Below, piece by piece: positions 42,337-50,980 of a stretch of 64,000 bases of DNA (position 1 is the first letter of the stretch; each line of letters opens with the position of its first letter). The notes beneath the pieces were generated by a model. That model did no database searches. It had not been told where the DNA came from and was given only the letters and a program-made list of their open reading frames with translations. This DNA is from Denitromonas halophila (GTDB taxonomy: Bacteria; Pseudomonadota; Gammaproteobacteria; Burkholderiales; Rhodocyclaceae), in the NCBI RefSeq assembly GCF_007625155.1, contig NZ_VMNK01000006.1, forward strand, positions 186,001-250,000. Direction: 5' to 3'. A program made the position numbers and the translations under genes.

Positions 42337-43866
42337 ATGTCTGATGCTTTTTGCGCCCACCGCCCGCTGATCCGCCGGATCGTGGTTGCGGCTGCGCTGA
42401 TGTTGCTGTCCTCGGTCGGCGCATATGCCGCCGGCTTCCCGAAAGAACTTCGCGTTGCACTGAAAGCCATCGATGTACCGCTCGACGCGGTCGGCATCTG
42501 GGTGGCGCCGGTCGATACCGGCAAGCCCAGCCTCAGCCACAACCCCGACACCCCCATGAACCCGGCCTCGGTGATGAAGCTGGTGACCACCTTCGCCACG
42601 CTCGACCGGCTTGGCGCGGCCTACTTCTGGACCACCCGTCTGGCGACCGATGGCACGATGCGCGGCAACACGCTTGAGGGCAATGTATATCTGGTGGGCG
42701 GGGGCGATCCGGTGTTCACTCACGCGGATCTGTGGAAGCTGTTTCGCCAGTTGCGCACGCTGGGCATTGAGCGGGTCAAGGGCAACATCGTGCTCGACGA
42801 CACCGCGCTGCGCCTGCCGCCGCACGACCCCGACCGCTTCGACGGCCAGGCACTGCGCCCTTACAACGCCGGCCCCAGCGGCTTGATGATCAGCTTCAAC
42901 GCCTTACGCCTCACTTTTGTGCCGGAACCTGAACCCGAGTTGCTGGCCGCGGCGCCGCAGGTAGCCTCGCTGGTCAGCCCCCCACCGACCACCGCTCTGG
43001 CGCCCACCGAGCCGCGCCCACCGCGCGTGTTGCTCGACCCGCCAGTGACCGGCTTTGAGCTCGACGCCGAACTGACCGCCACCCCGGGCCGCTGCGCGGC
43101 ACGCTGGTACAAGGCACTCGATGCGCTGCCGGAGCAGACCCGCAAGGGCGACCGACTCAAGCTCAGCGGCGAATGGCGGGATGACTGCGGCGTGAAAGAC
43201 TGGTTCGTGTCGCCGATGTCCCCCGAGCGCTTTGCCGAGGCGGTGGTCAGTGGCTTGTGGCACGAAATGGGCGGCCGGCTCAGTGGCCGGGTGTTGCACG
43301 GCCGCGTGACGCGCGAGGCCAATACCTTGTTTGTGCACACCTCGCGCCCCTTGGCGGATGTGGTGCGCGACATGAACAAGTGGTCGAACAACGTGATCGC
43401 CCGCCAGCTGCTGGCCACGCTGGGCGCCAGCGACCGCGACGCGCCGGACATGGTGCAAGGCGGTGCGCGCCTGGCACGAATGCAACTGGCCGCGGCCGGG
43501 GTGGATCTGACCGGTTTCGAGATCGAGAACGGCTCGGGCCTGTCGCGTACCGCGCGGATCACATCCAAGGGCCTGGGCCAGATGCTGCAGCAAGCCTGGG
43601 AGCGGCCTTTCATGCCCGAGTTCATGAGCTCGATGGCCGTCGCCGGCATCGACGGCACGGCCCGCAAGCGCCTGCGCAACAGCGGCGCGCGCGGCACGGC
43701 ACACATCAAGACCGGCACGCTCAATGAGGTGCGCGCCATGGCCGGCTACGTGGTCGACCAGAACGGCCGGCGCCATGCGGTGGTGATGATGGTGAACCAC
43801 CCCAACGCCGGCGCCAGCCAGGCCGCGCAGGACGTGCTATTGGAGTGGGTGTGGGAGGGGCATTGA
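42337..43866 (+). CDS. dacB: D-alanyl-D-alanine carboxypeptidase/endopeptidase (PBP4)
   Basis: A 509-residue class C penicillin-binding protein that trims or opens peptidoglycan cross-links in the periplasm. The signal peptide runs to about AYAAG (residue 32). The three active-site motifs are SVMK with Ser78, a SNN (SxN) motif in NKWSNNVIARQ, and KTGT in HIKTGTLNEV. The large insert between the first two motifs is the PBP4-specific domain. GGAG lies 12 bases before the ATG; an upstream in-frame ATG at 42295 would put extra residues before the signal peptide. Confidence 0.94.
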   Translation: MSDAFCAHRPLIRRIVVAAALMLLSSVGAYAAGFPKELRVALKAIDVPLDAVGIWVAPVDTGKPSLSHNPDTPMNPASVMKLVTTFATLDRLGAAYFWTTRLATDGTMRGNTLEGNVYLVGGGDPVFTHADLWKLFRQLRTLGIERVKGNIVLDDTALRLPPHDPDRFDGQALRPYNAGPSGLMISFNALRLTFVPEPEPELLAAAPQVASLVSPPPTTALAPTEPRPPRVLLDPPVTGFELDAELTATPGRCAARWYKALDALPEQTRKGDRLKLSGEWRDDCGVKDWFVSPMSPERFAEAVVSGLWHEMGGRLSGRVLHGRVTREANTLFVHTSRPLADVVRDMNKWSNNVIARQLLATLGASDRDAPDMVQGGARLARMQLAAAGVDLTGFEIENGSGLSRTARITSKGLGQMLQQAWERPFMPEFMSSMAVAGIDGTARKRLRNSGARGTAHIKTGTLNEVRAMAGYVVDQNGRRHAVVMMVNHPNAGASQAAQDVLLEWVWEGH

Positions 43867-43876
43867 GCGGAGGCTC

Positions 43877-43952
43877 GGCGGATGCGCTTCGCTTATCTGC
43901 CCTACCGATCACCGCCCCTGCGTAGGGCGGATAAGCCGCAGGCGCATCCGCC
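43877..43952. repeat. Inverted pair of REP elements, GGCGGAT family
   Basis: Minus copy 43877-43905 and plus copy 43922-43952, heads (GTAG) facing inward and 16 bp apart. They fill the gap between dacB and the convergent transhydrogenase gene, where a transcription stop is needed and no other terminator is visible. Confidence 0.82.
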
Positions 43953-43959
43953 GCCCCGC

Positions 43960-45267
43960 TCACCAATACTTCATCGCGCCATGAAACAGGCCGGCCAGAT
44001 CGTTTTCGGTGACCGGCTTGGGCGCGTTCTTGATGAGCCGCTGTTGCGCCCAGGCGCCGGCGGCGAGCGAATCCACATCGGCCGGCACATAGCCCACGCC
44101 GCCGACACCATTCGGAATGCCGGTCGATTGCATGAGCGCGATCAGGCGCTCGGCGACGATCTCGCCGGCATCGGCGTTGGTCGCGCCTGCCACGTCGGCG
44201 CCCAGCCAGCGCGCGGCGTCCAGATGGCGTTCGGGGCAGGCGTCGGCCGTAAAGCGGAACACGGCGGGCGCATTGACGATGACCGACATGCCATGCGGCA
44301 CCATCGGTTCGTCCTGCGGATAGCCATGCGGGCAGAAATTCTTGACCTGCCCCGCCACCGCGTAAGACATGCCGTGCGGCAGATGCACGCCGGCGTTGCC
44401 AAAGGCGATGCCAGCCAGCGTGGCGGCGAACATCATGCCGTCGCGGGCTTCGTGGTCGCTGGCATCGCGCACCGCGCGCTCCAGATACAGGCCGGTCATC
44501 TGCAGCGCTTTCTCGCAGCCGAGGTCGCTCCACGGATTGGCGCCCTGGCTCATCGGCCGCAGTGACGGGCGATCGGCCGGCGCGCGGCGGGTGTAGGGCA
44601 AGGCCGTAAAGGATTCGAGCGCATGCGAGAGCACATCAAAGCCTGACGCGGCCACCACATTGGCCGGTAGCGAGTAGGTGGTGGTCGGGTCGATCAGCGC
44701 CAGACTGGGGCGCAACCGCTTGGAGACGATGCCGGTCTTCACCCGCCGCTCCACAAAATCAAAGATGGCGATGCCGGTGCACTCGGAGCCGGTGCCACTG
44801 GTGGTTGGACAGGCGATGTGCGGCTTGAGCGGACCGGGCACGGCCCTGGCGTTACCGATGGGCGCGTTCACATAGTCGATGAATTCGGCCGGATAGGTGC
44901 TGTACAGATTAGCCGCCTTGCAGGTGTCGATCACCGAGCCGCCACCCACCGACACGAAGCCGTCGAACTTGCCCTCGCTGGCAAAGCGCGCGGCGGAGAG
45001 AAAGCTACCATCGGTGGGCTCGACCTTGACCCGGTCATACACCACCACATCCAGCCCCGCCGCCAGCAACGATTGCTTGACCACAGCCACCGGCTCAAGC
45101 GCCGCCAGACTCGCATCGGTGAACAGCGCGACCCGGTGCATACCCAGGCTGCGCGCATGATCGCCCGCCTCCGCCAGACAGCCCGCGCCATAGGTGATGG
45201 CCGACATATCGACGGCAAAGGCCGTGTCGCCTCCCGCCGTGTGACCGTAGTAGTGACAGCACGCCAT
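43960..45267 (-). CDS. Hydroxyacid-oxoacid transhydrogenase (iron-containing ADH family)
   Basis: A 435-residue group III iron-dependent alcohol dehydrogenase fold enzyme. The start [20 protein letters not shown] and the [15 protein letters not shown] region match the ADHFE1-type transhydrogenases, which oxidise 4-hydroxybutyrate with 2-oxoglutarate as acceptor without free [17 protein letters not shown] binds the nucleotide. Metal ligands are likely the Asp and His of [13 protein letters not shown] and the His residues of [10 protein letters not shown] and PHGYPQ. GAGGAG lies 7 bases before the ATG. Substrate is inferred from family resemblance. Confidence 0.85.
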   Translation of the reverse strand: MACCHYYGHTAGGDTAFAVDMSAITYGAGCLAEAGDHARSLGMHRVALFTDASLAALEPVAVVKQSLLAAGLDVVVYDRVKVEPTDGSFLSAARFASEGKFDGFVSVGGGSVIDTCKAANLYSTYPAEFIDYVNAPIGNARAVPGPLKPHIACPTTSGTGSECTGIAIFDFVERRVKTGIVSKRLRPSLALIDPTTTYSLPANVVAASGFDVLSHALESFTALPYTRRAPADRPSLRPMSQGANPWSDLGCEKALQMTGLYLERAVRDASDHEARDGMMFAATLAGIAFGNAGVHLPHGMSYAVAGQVKNFCPHGYPQDEPMVPHGMSVIVNAPAVFRFTADACPERHLDAARWLGADVAGATNADAGEIVAERLIALMQSTGIPNGVGGVGYVPADVDSLAAGAWAQQRLIKNAPKPVTENDLAGLFHGAMKYW

Positions 45268-45414
45268 GAGTTGTCTCCTCCGATGGTCCCCGTCGAATGC
45301 GGGGTTCAGGCGTCAAGGATGCGTCGGGGGGCGGGACATGGCAAGCCTTCCTGCACCACATGCCGTGATGTCGTCCGTAGGGCGGCCTTTGCATTTCGCG
45401 TTGAGCCACATCGA

Positions 45415-45903
45415 TTACGGATCGCCGGCTTCGATATCGGCGACGCCATCACCGGCCCAGTTCGCCGGATAAACGCCATGCGCAACAGCCCGATGAAACG
45501 ACGAATACGGCCAATCGCTGACCCGTGCAACGAGCCCATGCTTTAGCGGGTTGATGTGAACGTAGTCGATATGCGCAGCGTAATCACGCTCGTCACGGAG
45601 TGTGTGCTCCCAGAAGCCGCGTTGCCACACGCCACCGCCTGCCGCCCGGGTAAAGGCTTTCTTGATCTCGCGCCAGCGTGAAGAGTAATCGGCATCACCT
45701 TCGGGCAAGGTCCAGATGGCGTGCAGGTGATCGGGCAAGACGACCCAGGCGTCGATGCGGAAGGGGCGGGCTTGTTGTATGCGGCGGACGGCTTCGCGCA
45801 AGGCCTCGACATGGTCGACTAACGCGCGGCTGCGGCGGTCAGCGAGGGTGACGGTGAAGAAATAGGTGCCGCCGGGGACAAGGTTGCGGCGGTAGTTTGG
45901 CAT
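45415..45903 (-). CDS. REP-associated tyrosine transposase (RAYT)
   Basis: A 162-residue single-domain Y1 transposase of the IS200-like group. The HUH motif is His59-Leu60-His61 in VVLPDHLHAIW; the nucleophile is Tyr114 in HIDYVHINPLKHG. The N-terminus has GGTYFFTVTLADR, and WPYSSFHRAV closes the domain. RAYTs bind and nick REP hairpins with a GTAG-type head. An inverted pair of such elements sits immediately upstream (45994-46063) and more copies are spread through the window. It stands alone and looks intact. Confidence 0.93.
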   Translation of the reverse strand: MPNYRRNLVPGGTYFFTVTLADRRSRALVDHVEALREAVRRIQQARPFRIDAWVVLPDHLHAIWTLPEGDADYSSRWREIKKAFTRAAGGGVWQRGFWEHTLRDERDYAAHIDYVHINPLKHGLVARVSDWPYSSFHRAVAHGVYPANWAGDGVADIEAGDP

Positions 45904-45993
45904 GCGCGAACAATGCCATAGGCATCACCGGATTGTCGAGCGGCGATGGCGCGTTGATGCGTGGAATGGCGTTGCGCGTTGGGCAGCACCGAT

Positions 45994-46063
45994 GGCGGAT
46001 GCGCCTGCGGCTTATCCGCCCTACATCTCGTCCCGTAGGGCGGATAAGCGCAGCGCATCCGCC
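45994..46063. repeat. Inverted pair of REP elements beside the RAYT gene, GGCGGAT family
   Basis: Minus copy 45994-46024 and plus copy 46035-46063, GTAG heads inward and 10 bp apart, arms GGCGGAT/ATCCGCC. The loops differ slightly (GCGCCTGCGGCTT versus AAGCGCAGCGC), as in paired REP units. They lie between the RAYT gene and the DUF4870-like gene. Confidence 0.88.
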
Positions 46064-46073
46064 GCCCAACGCG

Positions 46074-46490
46074 TCAATCGACCGGCATCGGCACCCGGTT
46101 GGAGAGATTGATCCAGCCACGCACGACGCGGTAGAGCACCCACAGGCCGGCGATGGCGATGATGCCGAAGAAGATGGGAAGGCCGATGATGGTGACGGCC
46201 ATCAGCCAGGCGATGCTGAACCACAGCAGCCCGAACCAGAAGGTACGGATCTGCCAGCGGTAGTGGCTATCGAGCCAGGTGCCGCGCACGGCGTCGCGTT
46301 TGACGTAGTTGAGGATCACCGCAATGATCGACGGCAGGCCGGAGACGAAGCTGCCGATGATGGTGGCCGAGGTGGCGATGCCGGAGAACAGCGCGATGGC
46401 GTGCAGGCCGTAAATGAGGTGCGCGAGGGTGATGAGGCCTTCGCGGGGCACTTCGATCACGGATGGCGACGGGGTGTCGGTCTGGGCCAT
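46074..46490 (-). CDS. DUF4870/Tic20-like small membrane protein
   Basis: A 138-residue inner-membrane protein. The ATG at 46488-46490 has AGGAG 5 bases upstream and is preferred over an upstream reading. Three hydrophobic stretches follow (ITLAHLIYGLHAIALFSG; SFVSGLPSIIAVILNYV; WFGLLWFSIAWLMAVTIIGLPIFFGIIAI). RDAVRGTWLDSHYRWQIRTFW between the second and third is the most conserved-looking part. I recognise the family only as an uncharacterised membrane domain. Confidence 0.75.
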   Translation of the reverse strand: MAQTDTPSPSVIEVPREGLITLAHLIYGLHAIALFSGIATSATIIGSFVSGLPSIIAVILNYVKRDAVRGTWLDSHYRWQIRTFWFGLLWFSIAWLMAVTIIGLPIFFGIIAIAGLWVLYRVVRGWINLSNRVPMPVD

Positions 46491-46590
46491 GGCTACTCCT
46501 GTGGCGGTTGAGTCGTCTGTTTGAGGCTGCAACAGCTGCATAGTTCGGGGTTTACCGCCCGAGTTCAAGCCGCCGACACGCTTTGCCATG

Positions 46591-46615
46591 AAAAACGCCA
46601 GCCCGAAAGCTGGCG
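46591..46615 (-). terminator. Rho-independent terminator of ubiD
   Basis: Minus strand stem CGCCAGC/GCTGGCG with a 6-nt loop and five T, about 85 bases after the ubiD stop. Confidence 0.8.
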
Positions 46616-46698
46616 CCGGGGCTGCGATCACAAGACGTCAGGTGACATCTCGCCGCTTCGGGCGCCCACTGGTGAGGCCTGCCGACGCGCGCGCCGGA

Positions 46699-48180
46699 TC
46701 AAAGCCCGAGCTGATCCCAAAGGCCGTCGATACGCGTCTTGACCGCCTCATCCATGACGATGGGGCGGCCCCATTCGCGATGCGTCTCGCCCGGCCATTT
46801 GTTGGTGGCGTCCAGGCCCATCTTGGAGCCGAGGCCGGACTCGGGGCTGGCGAAGTCGAGGTAGTCGATGGGGGTGTTGTCGACCAGCACCGTGTCGCGG
46901 GTGGCATCGATGCGGGTGGTCATGGCCCAGATCACTTCTTTCCAGTCGCGGGTATCGACATCGTCGTCCACCACGATGATGAACTTGGTGTACATGAATT
47001 GCCGCAGAAAGCTCCAGATGCCGAACATCACGCGCTTGGCGTGGCCGGGGTAGGCTTTCTTGATGCTGACCACCGCCAGCCGGTACGAGCAGCCCTCGGG
47101 CGGCAGGTAGAAATCGACGATCTCGGGATACTGCTTCTGCAGTAGCGGCACGAACACCTCATTGAGCGCCACGCCGAGCATGGCCGGCTCGTCGGGCGGC
47201 TTGCCGGTGTAGGTGCTGTGATAGATCGGCTCGCGGCGCAGGGTGACGCGCTCGATGGTGAACACCGGGAACGGCGCCTGCTCGTTGTAGTAACCGGTGT
47301 GGTCGCCATAGGGGCCTTCCATGGCAGTCTCGCCGGGGTGGATGACGCCTTCGAGCACGATCTCGGCCGAGGCGGGCACCTGCAGGTCGTTGCCCTTGCA
47401 CTTGACCAGCTCGGTCTTGGCACCGCGCAGCAGACCGGCGAATTGGTATTCTGAGAGCGAATCGGGCACCGGGGTGACCGCGCCGAGGATAGTCGCCGGA
47501 TCACAGCCGAGCACCACGGCCACCGGGAAGGGCTGGCCCGGATTAGCCTTTTGATGGTCGCGAAAATCCAGCGCGCCGCCGCGATGCGCCAGCCAGCGCA
47601 TGATCACCTTGTTCGGCCCGATCACCTGCTGGCGATAGATGCCCAGGTTCTGCCGTTTCTGATTCGGCCCGCGCGTCACCACCAGCCCCCAAGTGATCAG
47701 CGGTGCGGCATCGCCCGGCCAGCAGTGCTGGATCGGCAGGCGCGCCAGATCGACCGCATCGCCATCCCACACCACTTCCTGACAGGGCGCCGAACGCACT
47801 TCCTTGGGTGCCATATTGAGCACCTGGCGAAACATCGGCAGCTTCTCCCAGGCGTCGCGCAAGCCCTTGGGCGGCTCGGGCTCTTTCAGAAAGGCGAGCA
47901 GGCGGCCGACCTCGCGCAACTGCAGCTTCCAGTCGCCCTCCACGCCCATGCCCAGCGCCACCCGCTCGGGCGTGCCAAACAGATTGGCCAGCACCGGCAT
48001 GGCCTGCGGCACGCCGCGCGTTGTCGGCTTTTCGAACAACAGCGCCGGGCCACCCGCACGCAGCACGCGATCGGCAATTTCGGTCATTTCGAGGTGCGTA
48101 TCGACCGGCACGGTGACTCGCTTGAGTTCGCCGCGCGCTTCGAGTTGGTCGATAAAATCGCGCAGATCCTTGTATTGCAT
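46699..48180 (-). CDS. ubiD: 4-hydroxy-3-polyprenylbenzoate decarboxylase
   Basis: A 493-residue prenylated-FMN-dependent decarboxylase of ubiquinone synthesis. [20 protein letters not shown] is the standard N-terminus. Active-site regions are [18 protein letters not shown] (prFMN binding) and the E-R-E type residues near [16 protein letters not shown] and [11 protein letters not shown]. It is full length. It needs UbiX-made cofactor; ubiX is not in the window. Together with ubiA and ubiC nearby it gives three consecutive steps of the pathway in 4 kb, though on separate transcripts. Confidence 0.95.
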   Translation of the reverse strand: MQYKDLRDFIDQLEARGELKRVTVPVDTHLEMTEIADRVLRAGGPALLFEKPTTRGVPQAMPVLANLFGTPERVALGMGVEGDWKLQLREVGRLLAFLKEPEPPKGLRDAWEKLPMFRQVLNMAPKEVRSAPCQEVVWDGDAVDLARLPIQHCWPGDAAPLITWGLVVTRGPNQKRQNLGIYRQQVIGPNKVIMRWLAHRGGALDFRDHQKANPGQPFPVAVVLGCDPATILGAVTPVPDSLSEYQFAGLLRGAKTELVKCKGNDLQVPASAEIVLEGVIHPGETAMEGPYGDHTGYYNEQAPFPVFTIERVTLRREPIYHSTYTGKPPDEPAMLGVALNEVFVPLLQKQYPEIVDFYLPPEGCSYRLAVVSIKKAYPGHAKRVMFGIWSFLRQFMYTKFIIVVDDDVDTRDWKEVIWAMTTRIDATRDTVLVDNTPIDYLDFASPESGLGSKMGLDATNKWPGETHREWGRPIVMDEAVKTRIDGLWDQLGL

Positions 48181-48415
48181 AGGTGAGTTTCCCTTGGGTG
48201 CTGAGGCGGATTATAGGCGCGCGCCCGAGGCACCGCTTTGCGGGTCCACAGAAAAACCCCACGCCATGCCACCAAAGAACTAGGCGACGCCGTAGCCCGA
48301 CACATTGACACCGCCCACAACCGCCGATCGGATACGGGCTTTTCCGATCATCACTTTTCTGACATTCTCACTCCGTTCGTCATACACCATCAGCATCGTC
48401 GCCATTCGGAATCCT

Positions 48416-49303
48416 ATGTTTAAACACGCCTTGGCCACCACCGCGCTCGCGCTGACTGCATTCTCAGCCCAAGCCATCACCATCGAGTTCGACTACAGCT
48501 ATGACACCAGCGGCTTCTTTACCGATCAGCACAAGTCGGTGATGAACACCATCGCGGGTGAGTTCGGCACACGATTGACGGACTCGCTGGCGGCGATCAC
48601 GGTCAGCAGCAACAACGTTTTCCAGCCTCGAGTCGATTTGATAACCGATGGCTCCCCGACATTCGCCCCGAGTCAGTCGATTCCACAAGACACGCTGCGC
48701 GTTTTTGTCGGTGCGCGTGCGCTCACTGGCAGCACCCTGGCAGAAGGCGGCAACGGTTTCTCCGCGGGCGGTGCGCCGAGCTTCATCGCCAACGTGAACA
48801 ACCGCAGCCAGGCCCTGCCACAAGGCGTCGACTTCGGCCCCTTCGGCGGCGCCATGGTCTTCGACACCGGCACCAGCTGGTATCTGGACGACAACCTTGC
48901 CACTGTCGAATCCTTCGGCGGCTTTGACTTTTACTCGGTCGCCATCCACGAGCTGGGCCATGTGCTCGGCGTCGGCACCTCGGCCGCCTGGACCAATCAA
49001 ACCTCCGGGCTGACATTCACCGGCGCGGCGGCCGTGGCCAGCTACGGCGGCCCCGTTCCGCTCGCCAATAGCGGCCATGTGCTCAAATCCATCGACTCGA
49101 CCTTCATGGGCAGCTTGCAGGAACCGGCGCTGACCCCGTCGATTTCCGCCGGGCAGCGCAAGTACTTCACCGAACTCGACTGGGCGCTGCTCTCCGATAT
49201 TGGCTGGCAAGTGGCGGCCGTGCCGGAGCCCGAAACCTGGGCCATGATGCTGGCCGGTCTGGGCCTGCTCGGCTGGCGCCTGCGCCGCGCCAAGACCGCC
49301 TGA
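48416..49303 (+). CDS. PEP-CTERM protein with zinc-protease-like domain
   Basis: A 295-residue exported protein with signal peptide MFKHALATTALALTAFSAQA. The central domain resembles metzincin/matrixin-type proteases: VAIHELGHVLGVG with His178, Glu179 and His182. Residue 188, where metzincins have the third His, is Thr; His221 (NSGHVLK) may replace it. A Met-turn-like STFMGS and the ELDWALLSDIGW segment follow, as in related PEP-CTERM proteins. The sorting signal AVPEPETWAMMLAGLGLLG ends in RLRRAKTA. It is likely surface-bound via the exosortase. It is 15 kb from xrtB; no sigma-54-like site was found close to the start. Confidence 0.82.
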   Translation: MFKHALATTALALTAFSAQAITIEFDYSYDTSGFFTDQHKSVMNTIAGEFGTRLTDSLAAITVSSNNVFQPRVDLITDGSPTFAPSQSIPQDTLRVFVGARALTGSTLAEGGNGFSAGGAPSFIANVNNRSQALPQGVDFGPFGGAMVFDTGTSWYLDDNLATVESFGGFDFYSVAIHELGHVLGVGTSAAWTNQTSGLTFTGAAAVASYGGPVPLANSGHVLKSIDSTFMGSLQEPALTPSISAGQRKYFTELDWALLSDIGWQVAAVPEPETWAMMLAGLGLLGWRLRRAKTA

Positions 49304-49313
49304 CGCCGATGCC

Positions 49314-49332
49314 GTAGGGCGGATAAGCCGCA
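49314..49332 (+). repeat. Half REP element, GGCGGAT family
   Basis: GTAGGGCGGATAAGCCGCA without a right arm; the sequence then changes. It lies just after the PEP-CTERM protease-like gene and looks like a decayed copy. Confidence 0.6.
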
Positions 49333-49341
49333 CCGAACAAA

Positions 49342-49369
49342 AAAAGGCCACCCGCTCCGGTGGCCTTTT
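49342..49369. terminator. Bidirectional terminator between the PEP-CTERM gene and ubiA
   Basis: Stem GGCCACC/GGTGGCC (49346-49352 with 49359-49365), 6-nt loop, A run before and TTTT after. It serves the plus-strand PEP-CTERM gene and the facing ubiA. Confidence 0.9.
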
Positions 49370-49390
49370 GTTTGCCCAAGGCGGCGACAC

Positions 49391-50263
49391 TCAGCCCATC
49401 GGTTTGATCCAGTAGTCGAGCACCAGCCCGACAAACACCGCCAGTCCCACCCAGTTGTTGTGCAAAAAGGCGCGGAAGCAGCGATCGCGTTCACGGCCAC
49501 GAATCAGCGCAAAGTGGTAGACCATGATCGCCGCCGCCACCAGCAAGCCGAGCATGTAGAACACCCCGCGCCCCAGCGCCATGCCGACCCAGGCCATCAA
49601 AGCCAGAAACAGCGCATAGCACACCATCACCGCCGCCACATCGAAACGCCCGAAGGTAATGGCCGAGGTCTTGATGCCGATTTTAAGATCATCGGGCCGG
49701 TCGACCATGGCGTATTCGGTATCGTAGGCAATCGCCCAGAACACATTGGCAATCAGCAGCACCCAGGCTTCAACAGGCACCGTAAACTGGATGGCGGCGA
49801 AGGCCATCGGGATGCCAAAGCCGAAGGCCACGCCGAGATAGGCTTGCGGAATCGACAGAAAGCGCTTGGTGAAGGGGTAGCTGCCGGCGAGGAACACCGC
49901 CGGAATCGACAGCCAGCGCACCAACGGATGCAAGGGCAGGATCAGCAAGAACGCCAGCACCGCCAGCACCGCAGCCAGGGCCAATGCCTCGGCCGGCCTC
50001 ACCTCGCCAGTGGCCAGCGGACGGTGGCGGGTGCGCTCGACATGGCCGTCGAAATTGCGATCGGCATAGTCGTTGATCACGCAGCCGGCCGAGCGCATGA
50101 GCACCGTGCCGAGCACGAAAATCCAAACGATGAAGGCCGACGGATGGCCCATGCCGGCAAACCACACGCCCCACAGCGTCGGCCACATCAGCAGCAGGAT
50201 ACCGATCGGCTTATCGAGCCGCATCAAGCGCTCGTAAATACGCAGACGTTCGGAAAGCCTCAT
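49391..50263 (-). CDS. ubiA: 4-hydroxybenzoate polyprenyltransferase
   Basis: A 290-residue polytopic membrane enzyme that attaches the polyprenyl chain to 4-hydroxybenzoate. The start [19 protein letters not shown] is fixed by overlap with the ubiC stop (TGA/ATG). The two Asp-rich Mg-diphosphate motifs are [15 protein letters not shown] and [13 protein letters not shown]. Eight to nine membrane segments are visible. A longer in-frame reading upstream is the shadow of ubiC. Confidence 0.95.
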   Translation of the reverse strand: MRLSERLRIYERLMRLDKPIGILLLMWPTLWGVWFAGMGHPSAFIVWIFVLGTVLMRSAGCVINDYADRNFDGHVERTRHRPLATGEVRPAEALALAAVLAVLAFLLILPLHPLVRWLSIPAVFLAGSYPFTKRFLSIPQAYLGVAFGFGIPMAFAAIQFTVPVEAWVLLIANVFWAIAYDTEYAMVDRPDDLKIGIKTSAITFGRFDVAAVMVCYALFLALMAWVGMALGRGVFYMLGLLVAAAIMVYHFALIRGRERDRCFRAFLHNNWVGLAVFVGLVLDYWIKPMG

Positions 50264-50832
50264 GGGGCGAGATTCAATATGGTTGGCAAGAACACCTCGC
50301 TCACCAGCAAGGCGCGCCCGCGCAGGCGGAACAGGGAGCGGCGCGCCCACAGGCTGGCCGGCAGGCGAAGCTGGCCGCTCATCAAATGCATGGCCCGATG
50401 ATAACGCGCATCGCGCGTGTCGAGCCGGGTGCAGCGCAGCGGCTGACGAACAATGCGCGGGTCCGAGAACAGCGCAGCACCCAATGGCCGGCTGCCAATG
50501 CCATGGAACAGGCGCCACGCGCCGCGCAGGTTGTGTCGCGGCAGCACCGAGCGGGCATACACCACCGGCACGCCATCGGCCAGCAACAGCACCTCGCGCA
50601 GCCAGGCGCGATCGCTGACGCGCAAGCCGAGCAATTCGGCTTCGTCCGGATGGGGGCGCATCGGCGCCTGACGGATCACCTGCACCTCAAAACGCGCGCA
50701 ACGCGCACGGATACGGGCGGTCAACGACTGCGGGTCGAGCAACCAGGGGCGCAGCTGCGGACGCACGGTGGCCCGCGGCGGATGCGCGAGCCAGTCGTCT
50801 CGGGTCGGGCGGGTGCGAAGGATCTGGGTCAT
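50260..50832 (-). CDS. ubiC: Chorismate lyase (chorismate--pyruvate lyase)
   Basis: A 190-residue cytoplasmic enzyme that releases pyruvate from chorismate to give 4-hydroxybenzoate for UbiA. Family marks are the central [19 protein letters not shown] and VYARSVLP, and [18 protein letters not shown] near the end, with the conserved Arg and Glu residues of UbiC. It is translationally coupled to ubiA by a 4-base overlap. Sequence similarity in this family is low, but operon context makes the call firm. Confidence 0.92.
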   Translation of the reverse strand: MTQILRTRPTRDDWLAHPPRATVRPQLRPWLLDPQSLTARIRARCARFEVQVIRQAPMRPHPDEAELLGLRVSDRAWLREVLLLADGVPVVYARSVLPRHNLRGAWRLFHGIGSRPLGAALFSDPRIVRQPLRCTRLDTRDARYHRAMHLMSGQLRLPASLWARRSLFRLRGRALLVSEVFLPTILNLAP

Positions 50833-50889
50833 GGGCGTGCGGCGCGCATCTTACCGCGTTCGCGGGGGCGAGGCATTGATGGGGAGACC

Positions 50890-50975
50890 GTAGGGCGGAT
50901 AAGCCGCAGGCGTATCCGCCATCGGTGCCACGTTGGGCGCCTGTTCGGCGGATGCGCTGCGCTTATCCGCCCTAC
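50890..50975. repeat. Pair of REP elements between ubiC and recG, GGCGGAT family
   Basis: Plus copy 50890-50920 and minus copy 50947-50975, GTAG heads outward (unlike the pairs at 43.9 and 46.0 kb). The minus copy is followed by a second GCGTAG at 50981-50986, within which the recG stop codon falls. Confidence 0.8.
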
Positions 50976-50980
50976 GCAAG

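Noticed and set aside
45268-45414. GTAGGGCGG near 45377 as another REP copy
   Set aside because: Only the head and a few bases match; no hairpin arm follows.
48305-48415. Longer N-terminus for the protease-like PEP-CTERM protein
   Set aside because: It would place 37 residues before a normal signal peptide; the ATG at 48416 gives a standard export signal.
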